A stretch of DNA of 64,000 nt. It comes from Paenibacillus agricola (GTDB lineage Bacteria; Bacillota; Bacilli; Paenibacillales; NBRC-103111). Location of the stretch: NCBI RefSeq assembly GCF_011440305.1, contig NZ_JAAOIW010000003.1, positions 489,577 through 553,576 of the forward strand. The letters are read 5' to 3'. The position numbers were made by a program, and so were the translations under genes. The notes beneath the pieces were generated by a model that ran no database searches, was not told the DNA's origin, and saw only the letters and a program-made list of their open reading frames with translations. This document shows, piece after piece, positions 43,598 to 51,393 of this stretch. Position 1 is the first letter of the stretch; the number at the start of each line of letters is the position of its first letter.

Positions 43598-44086
43598 TTA
43601 CTTGACTATAATCCGTGTATGCATCATTTCGTGGGCAACCCCACAATATTCATTACAGAGCACCAGCAGCTCGCCCGCCTTCGTAAACGTGTGGGTTAAA
43701 TTCGTAATTTCACCTGGCACGACCATCATATTCACATTCGTTCCGGGAATTTGAAAGCCGTGCACAACATCCTTGCTCGTAATATGAAAATGGACGGTTG
43801 CACCAAGTGGAACCTCCATCTTCTCTGGGCCATAACCGAAGGCAAAAGCCAGCATATACGCGTCATACTCGTTTTCACCGATTTTTCTGAGCCCCAGCTG
43901 ATTGAATGGCGCTGTCGACTCCACTGTTTCTGGATTAACCGTCACGCGTGCGCCATGTCCGCTATGCTGCTGCCCCGGAGGCTGCATCCCTTGGGCAAAG
44001 GCACCTACCCCAAGCACGATGAGAAACACGAAAAGCATCGCAATGCCGAAGGTTAGCCAGATTTTTTCATATCGATGTAAATGCAT
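43598..44086 (-). CDS. cbaB: Cytochrome c oxidase subunit II, ba3 type, with CuA site
   Basis: The product has 162 residues. One transmembrane helix (residues about 10-32, IWLTFGIAMLFVFLIVLGVG) anchors a periplasm-side cupredoxin domain. The CuA ligands are the His in 'KDVVHGFQIPGTNVNMMV' and the cluster in 'VLCNEYCGVAHEMMHTRI' (Cys, Glu, Cys, His, Met). The short length and 'FGYGPEKMEVPLGATV' segment fit class-B oxidases. It takes electrons from cytochrome c. Confidence 0.93.
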   Translation of the reverse strand: MHLHRYEKIWLTFGIAMLFVFLIVLGVGAFAQGMQPPGQQHSGHGARVTVNPETVESTAPFNQLGLRKIGENEYDAYMLAFAFGYGPEKMEVPLGATVHFHITSKDVVHGFQIPGTNVNMMVVPGEITNLTHTFTKAGELLVLCNEYCGVAHEMMHTRIIVK

Positions 44087-44150
44087 TCAGGTCCATCCCC
44101 TTAATCTGTTGTTGTGTTTACCATTACATGTCTTTGCATGTCGTTACATG

Positions 44151-44276
44151 TCAACCACGTGCTATAAATAAAATAAATATAGCCACCCAGGTTACTACAA
44201 GAAAACCTCCGAGAAGCATAACGGACACTAAGGTTCCTTTTAAAGATTCGTCGCTGTGCTGTGGGCCTTTTTTCAT
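44151..44276 (-). CDS. cbaD: Cytochrome c oxidase subunit IIa (41 residues)
   Basis: A 41-codon gene: MKKGPQHSDESLKGTLVSVM followed by LLGGFLVVTWVAIFILFIARG. A polar N-terminus of about 14 residues and one transmembrane helix with a Trp near its end are the pattern of subunit 2A of ba3 oxidases. GGAAGG precedes the ATG. It lies 64 nt upstream of subunit II on the same strand, as in other ba3 operons. A longer overlapping frame on the same strand has no such logic and is rejected. Confidence 0.85.
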   Translation of the reverse strand: MKKGPQHSDESLKGTLVSVMLLGGFLVVTWVAIFILFIARG

Positions 44277-44412
44277 GGTGTTCCCATCCTTCCAAACTTG
44301 ATGTCTCTATTGTAGAAGCTTCACGCTCTGGGCAACTATGATTTGAATCACATTACTGCGTTGCAAAGATGAACGTTATATGGCGGAAAAGAAACCCCTC
44401 TCCAAACCAAAA

Positions 44413-44454
44413 AAAGCTATCCCTTATGCAAAAATCTGCAAAAGAAATAGCTTT
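44413..44454 (-). terminator. Terminator of the ykoEDC-tenA operon
   Basis: AAAGCTAT / ATAGCTTT with a 26-nt loop is followed on the minus strand by a run of seven T residues. It lies 32 nt after the tenA stop. Confidence 0.7.
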
Positions 44455-44485
44455 CCATAACCTTAATGGAGATTATTATCCTATA

Positions 44486-45154
44486 TTAGCTGTAGGTTGG
44501 CCATTGTTCGTGTGTATAGGCCATCTCCCAAAATTTAAATTCATAATGGCTGCTAATCACAAAATGGCGTTTCATTCGCGCGCGGTCCGCCTCACTCACC
44601 TGATCGGCAATTTTGTCCAACCGTGCAATTTGTTCATCCACCAGCACACGGAAGCCCTCGCCCCCATAAGCGCTGATCCATTCCCGATAAATCGGCTCAT
44701 CCGGCGTATAGCTCTGCAGACGTTCACCGATTTCATGATAAAGCCAATAACATGGCAAAATCGCGGCAATAATATCGCCCAAATGGCCACTGTAAGCTGC
44801 GCTCATCATGTGGGTGGTGTAGGCATAAGCGGTTGGTGAAGGTTCAAATGCGATAATTTGCTCATGAGTAATCCCCAGTTGGGCTGCAAATTTCTCATGC
44901 AGCGACAGCTCAGCATTATAGGTACTCTGAACGTGGGCAGCCATCCGGTTGGAATCAGCCAAATCCTCTGCCTTAGCCGCACCCAACGCCTGTACACGAG
45001 CAAATTGCGATAAATAATAGGCATCATTCAACAGGTAATGGCGAAAACAAGCTAAAGGTAACGTCCCCTTTGCAATCCCTTGAACAAACGGATGGTTAAA
45101 GCTGGCTTCCCAGCTCACCTCTACAGCCTCACGAAGCTGGTCACTAAATTTCAT
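44486..45154 (-). CDS. tenA: Thiaminase II/aminopyrimidine aminohydrolase
   Basis: The ATG at 45154 lies 8 nt after AGGAGG; an adjacent ATG at 45157 is possible. The 222-residue helical protein has 'HPFVQGIAKGTLPLACFRHY', 'YLLNDAYYLSQFARVQALGA', 'ILPCYWLYHEIGERL' (catalytic Cys and Glu region) and 'WISAYGGEGF'. TenA hydrolyses formyl-aminopyrimidine breakdown products of thiamine to HMP for salvage. It is the last gene of an operon with an ECF importer under a TPP riboswitch, which fits salvage of a thiamine degradation product taken up from outside. Confidence 0.95.
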   Translation of the reverse strand: MKFSDQLREAVEVSWEASFNHPFVQGIAKGTLPLACFRHYLLNDAYYLSQFARVQALGAAKAEDLADSNRMAAHVQSTYNAELSLHEKFAAQLGITHEQIIAFEPSPTAYAYTTHMMSAAYSGHLGDIIAAILPCYWLYHEIGERLQSYTPDEPIYREWISAYGGEGFRVLVDEQIARLDKIADQVSEADRARMKRHFVISSHYEFKFWEMAYTHEQWPTYS

Positions 45155-45176
45155 CATCGTTGCCTCCTTTATATGC

Positions 45177-45983
45177 TCACCCATTTACTTTGTACCTAAC
45201 ATCCCCTATCTCCAAATAAGGGGCATGCTGCCCGATATAAATTGCAGCGCCAAGCATGATAGCCAAGTACAGGAACAAATATAGATCGGCCCCGGAATAG
45301 CCGATACGGTAATAATAAGTACGCTGCTTCACGGCTGAGAAGCGTTTGGCCTCCATTGCCACAGCAATGCGCTGCGCACGGCGGATGCTTTGCGCCAGCA
45401 GCGGGATCGCATAGCTCCGAATCGTGTCATACACTCCGCGGATGCCGACCCGTCGCTTCACTCCGCGTACCTTCATGGCCATCTGCAGCGTCTGGAATTC
45501 GCCTACCATAATGGGCAGCAGCCTAAGCGCCGCCATAAAGCTGTAAGCGTATTGGGCAGGCAGCCTGCATTGCTGCATCAATGAATAGAACAGGGCAACA
45601 GGGCGCGTTGTCAGCGCAAACAATAGCCCGCTTAACGACATATTGACCGTCTTCAGCCCGATATGAAGCCCACGGAAAAAGCTTTCCTCCGATACACGTA
45701 CAAGCCCCCACTGCAGCCAGACCGTATCCCCTTTACCAAATAGCATCATCGACATCGAAGATGAGACAAACAGTAATAGGAATGGCAGCAGCAACAACAG
45801 CAACCTTTTAGAGGGATGTCCTGTAAAAAAGAGCAGCAGCAGATGCGCCACCGTGATATTAATCAATATGTTAATATTGTCCGTTAGCAGCACCGCAAAA
45901 AACATCACAATCGACAATAAAAGCTTAAAGCTCGGGTTAGCACGGTGCAGCCAGGTTTCTTTAATGTTCAATGCAAATTGCAC
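45177..45983 (-). CDS. ykoC: ECF transporter transmembrane T component
   Basis: The product has 268 residues from a GTG start with AAGGAAGTGG upstream. About five or six helices; the cytoplasmic coupling motifs with Ala-Arg-Gly pattern are seen as 'MAMKVRGVKRRVG' and 'AVAMEAKRFSAVKQR'. It couples the ATPase to the substrate-binding component. It lies between the ATPase gene and tenA, in the order of the ykoEDC cluster for hydroxymethylpyrimidine or thiamine precursors. Confidence 0.92.
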   Translation of the reverse strand: MQFALNIKETWLHRANPSFKLLLSIVMFFAVLLTDNINILINITVAHLLLLFFTGHPSKRLLLLLLPFLLLFVSSSMSMMLFGKGDTVWLQWGLVRVSEESFFRGLHIGLKTVNMSLSGLLFALTTRPVALFYSLMQQCRLPAQYAYSFMAALRLLPIMVGEFQTLQMAMKVRGVKRRVGIRGVYDTIRSYAIPLLAQSIRRAQRIAVAMEAKRFSAVKQRTYYYRIGYSGADLYLFLYLAIMLGAAIYIGQHAPYLEIGDVRYKVNG

Positions 45984-46023
45984 AGCTTTCCACTTCCTTA
46001 TTGACGTTCACATAGGCGATACG

Positions 46024-47526
46024 CTAGCCCAAACTACTTCCTACAGCTTCTGTATCGCGCAGATACACATCCGGATGGATGTCAGCTGCGAGCACTCCCT
46101 GCTCTACCAGCCAGACACGCGTAGCGAAATGCCGGACCACCTCCAGATCGTGAGTCACCATCACGATTGTGGTTCCCTGCCGCCGCCAGTTCTCCAGCTT
46201 CTCCAGGATAGCAAAGGTATTCGCGGCATCCTGTCCGAAGGTCGGCTCATCCAGCAACAGCATCTGCTGCTGCTTTACCATCGCCGTGGCCACGCTAAGC
46301 CGCCGCTTTTGCCCGAGCGACAGCTGGTAAGGATGCAATTGCAGCTTGCCTTGCAGCCCGAATTCGGCTAAAAGCGCCTCCGCTCGCCCAACCGGATCGG
46401 GCTGCCCATCAGCCCTATAACCAAAAGCAGCCTCATCCAGCACCGAATTGGCGACAAACTGCATTTCTGGATTCTGAAATACATAAGCCACTGTATCCTT
46501 TACATCCTTGAAGCTGTGCACTTGCTTGCCCTTGAGCGTATAGCTGCCGCTTGTTGGAATTAGCTGCATCAGCGCCTGAAGCAAAGTGCTTTTACCCGCG
46601 CCGTTATAGCCGACAACCGTTATCCATTCGCCCGCTTCGATAGCAACATGGGCAGCTGTAATTTTCACTTCGCGGCGCCCTTGGTAGCCAACAAAGTCCT
46701 TCAGCACGGCTAGATCACGGATCGTATCCCTCGCAGGAAGCAGCTTGGACTCCAAGTCTTGTTGCCTTTGCGTAAGCATAGTGGAGGCCACACTTTCCGT
46801 ATAATCGGCCCACACGCCAGGATACCAGATCCCATAGCGGCGAAGCTCTGTTTTATATTCGGCAAATATGGGCTCAGGTGCACCGTCCGCAATGATCTCG
46901 CCTTCGGCATTAAATAAAAGTACCCGATCCACAAAGTCGATAATTTCATCGATCTTGTGCTCGACAATAATAATCGTTTTGTGCTGCCCCACCTTTTTTA
47001 TCGTATCCCATACAGCCCGTGTTCCCTCAGGATCCAGCAACGATGTAGGCTCATCGAGGAACAACACCTCCGGCTGCAGGGCCAGCACCGAGGCGATGGC
47101 CAAGCGCTGCTTCATGCCTTGCGACATCGAAGCTATAGGCACATGTGGCTCCTCGAATGGCAGTCCGACCTCATGCAGGCACTGCTGGATCAGCTCGCGC
47201 ATGGCTTCCCTCGGCACGCCCAAATTTTCCAGTACAAAAGCAATTTCCTCATCTGCAAATGGCATACAGAACTGCGTATCTGGATCCTGGAACACATACC
47301 CCCATGATGCGGGTATCTGGATATCATCGCATTTCATAGGCACCTCAATCGCTTGGGGAATCAAGCCCGTGAGCACCTGCAGCAGCGTCGACTTTCCACA
47401 GCCGCTTGGCCCCAGCAGCAGCACCTTTTGCCCGCTATAAAGCTCGACGGACAAATCTTCGAATTGCAGCGCCGGGCTGCCTGCAAATTTCAGCCGCAAG
47501 CCACTGACTGAGGTGCATACCTCCAT
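46024..47526 (-). CDS. ykoD: ECF transporter ATPase with two fused ABC domains
   Basis: The product has 500 residues. Domain 1 (residues 1-230) has Walker A 'LLGPSGCGKSTLLQVLTG', signature 'IASMSQGMKQRLAIASVLAL' and Walker B 'EVLFLDEPTSLLDPEGTRA'. Domain 2 (about 265-490) has 'VVGYNGAGKSTLLQALMQ', 'PYQLSLGQKRRLSVATAM' and 'QMLLLDEPTFGQDAANTF'. The duplicated ATPase is typical of ykoD. The start overlaps the stop of ykoE (TAATG), and it drives uptake by the YkoE/YkoC complex. Confidence 0.95.
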   Translation of the reverse strand: MEVCTSVSGLRLKFAGSPALQFEDLSVELYSGQKVLLLGPSGCGKSTLLQVLTGLIPQAIEVPMKCDDIQIPASWGYVFQDPDTQFCMPFADEEIAFVLENLGVPREAMRELIQQCLHEVGLPFEEPHVPIASMSQGMKQRLAIASVLALQPEVLFLDEPTSLLDPEGTRAVWDTIKKVGQHKTIIIVEHKIDEIIDFVDRVLLFNAEGEIIADGAPEPIFAEYKTELRRYGIWYPGVWADYTESVASTMLTQRQQDLESKLLPARDTIRDLAVLKDFVGYQGRREVKITAAHVAIEAGEWITVVGYNGAGKSTLLQALMQLIPTSGSYTLKGKQVHSFKDVKDTVAYVFQNPEMQFVANSVLDEAAFGYRADGQPDPVGRAEALLAEFGLQGKLQLHPYQLSLGQKRRLSVATAMVKQQQMLLLDEPTFGQDAANTFAILEKLENWRRQGTTIVMVTHDLEVVRHFATRVWLVEQGVLAADIHPDVYLRDTEAVGSSLG

Positions 47527-48113
47527 TAGCGTTTACGCTCCAAATCGTCGAAATCCGCCTTACTCGCCGGTCGAACCAGTTGAGTAACTCTCGTTACCTC
47601 TAAAGCTTTAACCAGCCAATACGAGCATAGCCCTGTAAAGAAGATCGAGCCCACCACTCGGAATACGAAGTATAGGATTAAATTCCATGACTGCAAATCT
47701 AGCAGATACCCTTTAAACGCATCAAAAATGAGCGAGGCCACTGCCGCTGCGATCCCAGCCAAGCATGCTGTTGCTGCCGAGAAGCTACGGTAACGGAACA
47801 AGAAGAACACCAGCTCAGCCGCTAATCCTTGAGCAATTCCGTAAGTCAGAGCCTCGACTCCATACTGGGAGCCAGCGAACAGCTCACCTGAAGCAGCTGC
47901 AACCTCCGCCAATAGTGCAACACCAGGCTTACGGATGATCAGGAAGGCAACGACCGCAGCCATAAACCATACTCCATACATCAGCTGGTCTAGCTGAAGG
48001 CCTGCAAGCTTAGCTACATTGGAGACATCCCCCCACAGCCGATAAATAATAGCAAATACAAAAGAGAGAACAATAGTGACCAGAATGTCGGTCAATTTCA
48101 AGCCTTTGGACAT
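47526..48113 (-). CDS. ykoE: ECF transporter S component for HMP/thiamine precursor
   Basis: The product has 195 residues with five or six helices: 'LTDILVTIVLSFVFAIIYRL', 'GVWFMAAVVAFLIIRKPG', 'AEVAAASGELFAGSQYGVEA', 'YGIAQGLAAELVFFLFRY' and 'YFVFRVVGSIFFTGLCSYWL'. The GELFAGSQYG segment is typical of YkoE. It confers substrate specificity and is the first gene after the TPP riboswitch. The C-terminus is charged (SKADFDDLERKR). Substrate inferred as hydroxymethylpyrimidine, a thiamine analogue or breakdown product. Confidence 0.9.
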   Translation of the reverse strand: MSKGLKLTDILVTIVLSFVFAIIYRLWGDVSNVAKLAGLQLDQLMYGVWFMAAVVAFLIIRKPGVALLAEVAAASGELFAGSQYGVEALTYGIAQGLAAELVFFLFRYRSFSAATACLAGIAAAVASLIFDAFKGYLLDLQSWNLILYFVFRVVGSIFFTGLCSYWLVKALEVTRVTQLVRPASKADFDDLERKR

Positions 48114-48175
48114 AATAAACCCACTCCTTCTGCTTTCTATGTGTGAACCTGTTATGAGCCGATAAGAAGATAGCC

Positions 48176-48330
48176 AAAAAGACCACTCCCATATCGGAAG
48201 TGGTCTGCATGTATGTAGCCATTACACGCTTCAAGTGCTCTCCACTTCCCTACGCTGGTTTCAACCAGATCAGGTTCAGAGGGTTTAGAATCTTTCGATC
48301 CAGTCTCAGCCTACTGCGGCTCCCCTAGTG
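48176..48330 (-). promoter_or_regulatory. TPP riboswitch with transcription terminator/antiterminator
   Basis: The aptamer (48330-48242 on the minus strand) has the conserved blocks AGGGGAGCC, GGCTGAGA, ACCCTCTGAACCTGATCTGG and AGCGTAGGGAAGTGG. The expression platform has a terminator GACCACTTCC / GGGAGTGGTC followed by TTTTT (48205-48176). The aptamer 3' end GGAAGTGG (48249-48242) is complementary to CCACTTCC of the terminator (48203-48196), so the two are mutually exclusive: bound TPP frees the terminator arm and stops transcription. Confidence 0.96.
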
Positions 48331-48379
48331 ACATTCTTCATACTAACATGATTACTCAAAAAGTCAACGACCAATAACA

Positions 48380-48408
48380 AAAAAACAAGCCTAGAACTCA
48401 GGCTTGTC
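48380..48408 (-). terminator. Terminator of the acidic secreted protein gene
   Basis: ACAAGCCT / AGGCTTGT with a 7-nt loop is followed on the minus strand by a run of six or seven T residues. Confidence 0.8.
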
Positions 48409-48444
48409 CGATGTCATACTATGAATATGAATGATAGCTAATAA

Positions 48445-49089
48445 CTATTCGATAATTTCAACGTCTTCGATTGCTGCTTCAGCTTCTGCTACCGCTGCAT
48501 CAATTGCTACTTCAGCTTCTGCTAACGCTGCTTCAATTGCTGCTTCGTCTCCAGCTTCAACTGCTGCATCGATTGCTGCTTCAGCATCTGCTACCGCTGC
48601 ATCAATTGCTGCTTCAGCTTCTTCTACTACTGCATCTACAAATTCTTCAACTGTTGGAATATCTTCATTTGCCATTTCTTCAGTCGCTTCTGCTGCATCA
48701 TCAAAATAAGTGATTTCCCAGTCGCCTTCCTCTGCAGTCCATTGAGTTGCATCTGTGTATTCTGCCACACCAGAGAAGGTTAACGTATACTCAGCAGATT
48801 CTCCTGGCAAAATATCTACCTTCAAATTCGAAAAATCATGATTAGCTACTTCTGCAGAATCACCTTCATCATTATGAAGAACGATTTTAACATTAACCTT
48901 AGTTACTTCAGAAATATGTTTGTCTCCAGAATTATGGAATACGCCAACCGCCGTCAATTCGCCACCCTCATAAGCTACTGAGGTCACCTCAAAATCCATT
49001 TCTGCATCCGCAAATGCTAACGAAGACATCCCCAACAAACAAGCCCAAAGCATGGTCGAAACTGTTAAATATTTTAGTACATTCTTCAT
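48445..49089 (-). CDS. Secreted protein with SLAP-like N-terminal domain and acidic Ala-rich tail
   Basis: The product has 214 residues. The signal peptide is residues 1-28 (hydrophobic, ending SSLAFA|DAEMDF). Residues 30-135 form a beta-rich domain ('VTSVAYEGGELTAVGVFHNS', 'VNVKIVLHNDEGDSAEV', 'LPGESAEYTLTFSG'), resembling SLAP and comparable extracellular beta-sandwich domains. Residues 145-214 are a highly acidic Ala/Glu/Asp helix with repeats of the form EAxAAIDAAVAxAE, ending EDVEIIE. The tail has the heptad-like spacing of a coiled coil or long single helix. There is no anchor. Function unknown. The gene has its own terminator and is monocistronic. Confidence 0.75.
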   Translation of the reverse strand: MKNVLKYLTVSTMLWACLLGMSSLAFADAEMDFEVTSVAYEGGELTAVGVFHNSGDKHISEVTKVNVKIVLHNDEGDSAEVANHDFSNLKVDILPGESAEYTLTFSGVAEYTDATQWTAEEGDWEITYFDDAAEATEEMANEDIPTVEEFVDAVVEEAEAAIDAAVADAEAAIDAAVEAGDEAAIEAALAEAEVAIDAAVAEAEAAIEDVEIIE

Positions 49090-49227
49090 CGATTCTCACT
49101 CCCATAATATGTGTATGTTTTCCTGCTTTTCTTATTATATTACGTTTTTTAAAATAAGAAAGAGAAAATTTTAACTTTTTGAAAATAAACTGTCAAAATA
49201 TATCGATTTTCACGAAAAAAGTTTTAT

Positions 49228-49269
49228 AAAGGGCCTTTTCACCCTGTAATCAGGGTAAAAAAGCCCTTT
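49228..49269 (-). terminator. Terminator after the CE7 esterase gene
   Basis: AAAGGGC / GCCCTTT encloses an inner stem ACCCTG / CAGGGT with a 4-nt loop and A/T runs between. It lies 95 nt after the esterase stop. Confidence 0.7.
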
Positions 49270-49364
49270 GACCTAGTAATCTCCGAACAATTAATTCACA
49301 ATATTTTCACATTTGCTCCCTACTCTATGTTTCAAAAGCACCAGTGTTAGGTAATTTTCCAACT

Positions 49365-50330
49365 TTATAAGTAGTTTTGGACGAAACGCATCATATCTTC
49401 TTCATGGAAAGGTAAGCCCTCATGCCCATAATCGTGATAAAGCCTGACTTCCTTTTCGCCAGCCAAATGATTAAAAGCAGCAAAGCATGTCGATGGCGGG
49501 CAGGTTGTGTCCTGTAAGGTAATGGCCATCAAAGTTCTGGCTGTAACCCGTGATGCCAGATTCATCCCATCAAAGTAGCTTAACGTACGGTATACCTGAT
49601 CTTCCTGGAGATGCCCAGGGTCAAAGCGGCGAAACCAGTTTTTGATCTCCACATAAGGGCCGGTAGCATGAATTTCTACCGAGCGGCGAAAGTGGCATAG
49701 AAAAGGATAATTAGATAAAGCTAGCTTAGGACGAGCGTCCAGCCCTGCTACCGCGATAGCTAACCCACCGCCTTGGCTGCCCCCATAGACCGCAATCCGG
49801 TTCATATCTACCTCTTCACGTGCACATACAAAATCAAGGGCTCTTACGCAATCCAGATACACTTGCTTATAATAGTATGAAGCAGGGTCAAGGATGCCTA
49901 AGGTCATCCATCCAGGAGATGCCCCCTGTGGATAAACAGCTAAATCCGGCGACAAGCCACCTTGTCCCCTCACATCAATGGCGAAGGCTGCATAGCCCAT
50001 CGAAGCCCATTGCAGCAGGTCATTTGGATATCCCCGATTACCGGAATATCCATGGTACTTAACAATAACCGGCAAAGAGCCCGCTTGATGCTCGCCAGCA
50101 GGTGTTACATACCAACCATGGATGGGTGTTCCATCGCTGCCTTGAAATACAACATCATAGATCTTCAACGTCTGTAGTGGATGATTCTCTACCAACTGAA
50201 GCGATGCATTCAGAGGTACCTGGCTAGAGAGCGCCTTCGCTTCTTCCCAAAATGAGTCAAAATCCGCTTCCATGGTTAATTCCGGTTTGTAATCCCGAAG
50301 CTGGGATAAGGGCATATCAACATTAGGCAT
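49365..50330 (-). CDS. Acetylxylan esterase/cephalosporin C deacetylase (CE7)
   Basis: The ATG at 50330 lies 9 nt after AAGGAG; an earlier TTG touches that box. The product has 321 residues, the family length. Alpha/beta-hydrolase motifs: 'PVIVKYHGYSGNRGYP' (oxyanion His-Gly), 'IAVYGGSQGGGLAIAVAG' (nucleophile Ser), 'ITLQDTTCPPSTCFAAFN' (Asp) and 'YHDYGHEGLPF' (His). The Arg-Gly-Gln motif 'AIDVRGQGGLS' is diagnostic of CE7. It removes acetyl groups from xylo-oligosaccharides or cephalosporins in the cytosol. No xylanase genes are adjacent. Confidence 0.95.
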   Translation of the reverse strand: MPNVDMPLSQLRDYKPELTMEADFDSFWEEAKALSSQVPLNASLQLVENHPLQTLKIYDVVFQGSDGTPIHGWYVTPAGEHQAGSLPVIVKYHGYSGNRGYPNDLLQWASMGYAAFAIDVRGQGGLSPDLAVYPQGASPGWMTLGILDPASYYYKQVYLDCVRALDFVCAREEVDMNRIAVYGGSQGGGLAIAVAGLDARPKLALSNYPFLCHFRRSVEIHATGPYVEIKNWFRRFDPGHLQEDQVYRTLSYFDGMNLASRVTARTLMAITLQDTTCPPSTCFAAFNHLAGEKEVRLYHDYGHEGLPFHEEDMMRFVQNYL

Positions 50331-50516
50331 TCCTGACAACTCCTTATTTCATAAACTTAACCTCCTGCTTATTGTACCAAGTATTGCCCTACAAGCAACC
50401 CTAATTTTATTCATCTATTTAAGGCATTTAAGGTTCTTTTGTTCTTGCGCTCAGGAACGTTATGTGTCAAGATATTCGTTAGTAACCAATCGACAAGAAA
50501 TAGGTGAATGGCTGTT

Positions 50517-51314
50517 ATGATGAAATCTTTTTTTCGCTTGCTTACGGAGCTATCCTCTCGTAAAGGGATATCACGAATCACCGGTACATTTGCTAAATCC
50601 AAAATAAGCCGCAAGCTTATTCCGCGCTTTGCCGGTATTTATGGCATCCGTTTGGAGGATGCGGAAAAGCGATGGACCGAGTATATGTCCTTAAACGATT
50701 TTTTCACACGCAGGCTTAAAAACGGGCTACGCCCTATTGACGCGACTCCACAAGCGTTGGTTAGTCCTGTAGATGCGGGCATCACAGGTATGGGGCCAAT
50801 TAACGAGGGCTTGATCCTTAACGTCAAGGGACAAGACTATACGGTCGAGGAGCTGTTGAATTTCTCACCGCGTACAGTCAGCTATAAGAATGGTTTTTAT
50901 TTTGTGCTTTATTTAAGCCCTACCGATTACCACCGTATCCACACCCCTATTGAGGGACAAATTATCGAAAAAGAGCATGTGCTTGGCAAAGTTTATCCGG
51001 TCAATGAATTTGGACTCCGCAATATGCGCAGAGTGTTAAGCCGTAATGAACGGCTCATTACCTATATGCAGCATGATGATGGAGAGGTTGCCGTTGTCAA
51101 AGTGGGTGCGATGAATGTTAGCAGCATCCAATATGCAACGCCTTTAGCTGTGCGTCCCAAGCGTGGCGATGAGCTCGCTTACTTTGAATTCGGCTCAACC
51201 GTCGTGCTGTTAATGGAAACCGGCACCTTCGAATGCCGCCCAGATCTCCAGGTTGGCAGCAAAGTCAGCATGGGCCAATTGCTTGGCTTCGTCAAACACA
51301 AAAAACCGTCGTAA
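50517..51314 (+). CDS. psd: Phosphatidylserine decarboxylase
   Basis: The start is one of three close ATGs (50508, 50517, 50520); AGGTG is 10 nt before 50517. The product has about 265 residues. Family motifs: 'MSLNDFFTRRLKNGLRPID', 'VSPVDAGITGMGPI', 'FYFVLYLSPTDYHRIHTPIE' (catalytic Asp and His) and 'YFEFGSTVVLLMETGTFE', where the GST segment is the self-cleavage site generating the pyruvoyl group. It makes phosphatidylethanolamine at the membrane. It stands alone, without pssA next to it. Confidence 0.95.
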   Translation: MMKSFFRLLTELSSRKGISRITGTFAKSKISRKLIPRFAGIYGIRLEDAEKRWTEYMSLNDFFTRRLKNGLRPIDATPQALVSPVDAGITGMGPINEGLILNVKGQDYTVEELLNFSPRTVSYKNGFYFVLYLSPTDYHRIHTPIEGQIIEKEHVLGKVYPVNEFGLRNMRRVLSRNERLITYMQHDDGEVAVVKVGAMNVSSIQYATPLAVRPKRGDELAYFEFGSTVVLLMETGTFECRPDLQVGSKVSMGQLLGFVKHKKPS

Positions 51315-51330
51315 ATTCGACGGTTTTTTT
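51301..51330 (+). terminator. Terminator overlapping the psd stop
   Basis: AAAAACCGTCG / CGACGGTTTTT, 11 bp perfect, 6-nt loop, followed by further T residues. The TAA is in the loop. Confidence 0.9.
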
Positions 51331-51393
51331 GTTGCCTGCTGCATTTTATTGCCTGTTTAGCGCCATCCATCTTTTTGATACAAGGATGAATGC

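Noticed and set aside
44101-44295. A 64-residue minus-strand frame over the subunit IIa gene
   Set aside because: It lacks a good start and any domain. The overlapping 41-codon frame has the polar head plus one helix of oxidase subunit IIa.
48431-48713. Ser/Ala-rich and Leu/Gln-rich frames on the + strand
   Set aside because: They are antisense shadows of the Ala/Glu tail of the secreted protein on the minus strand.
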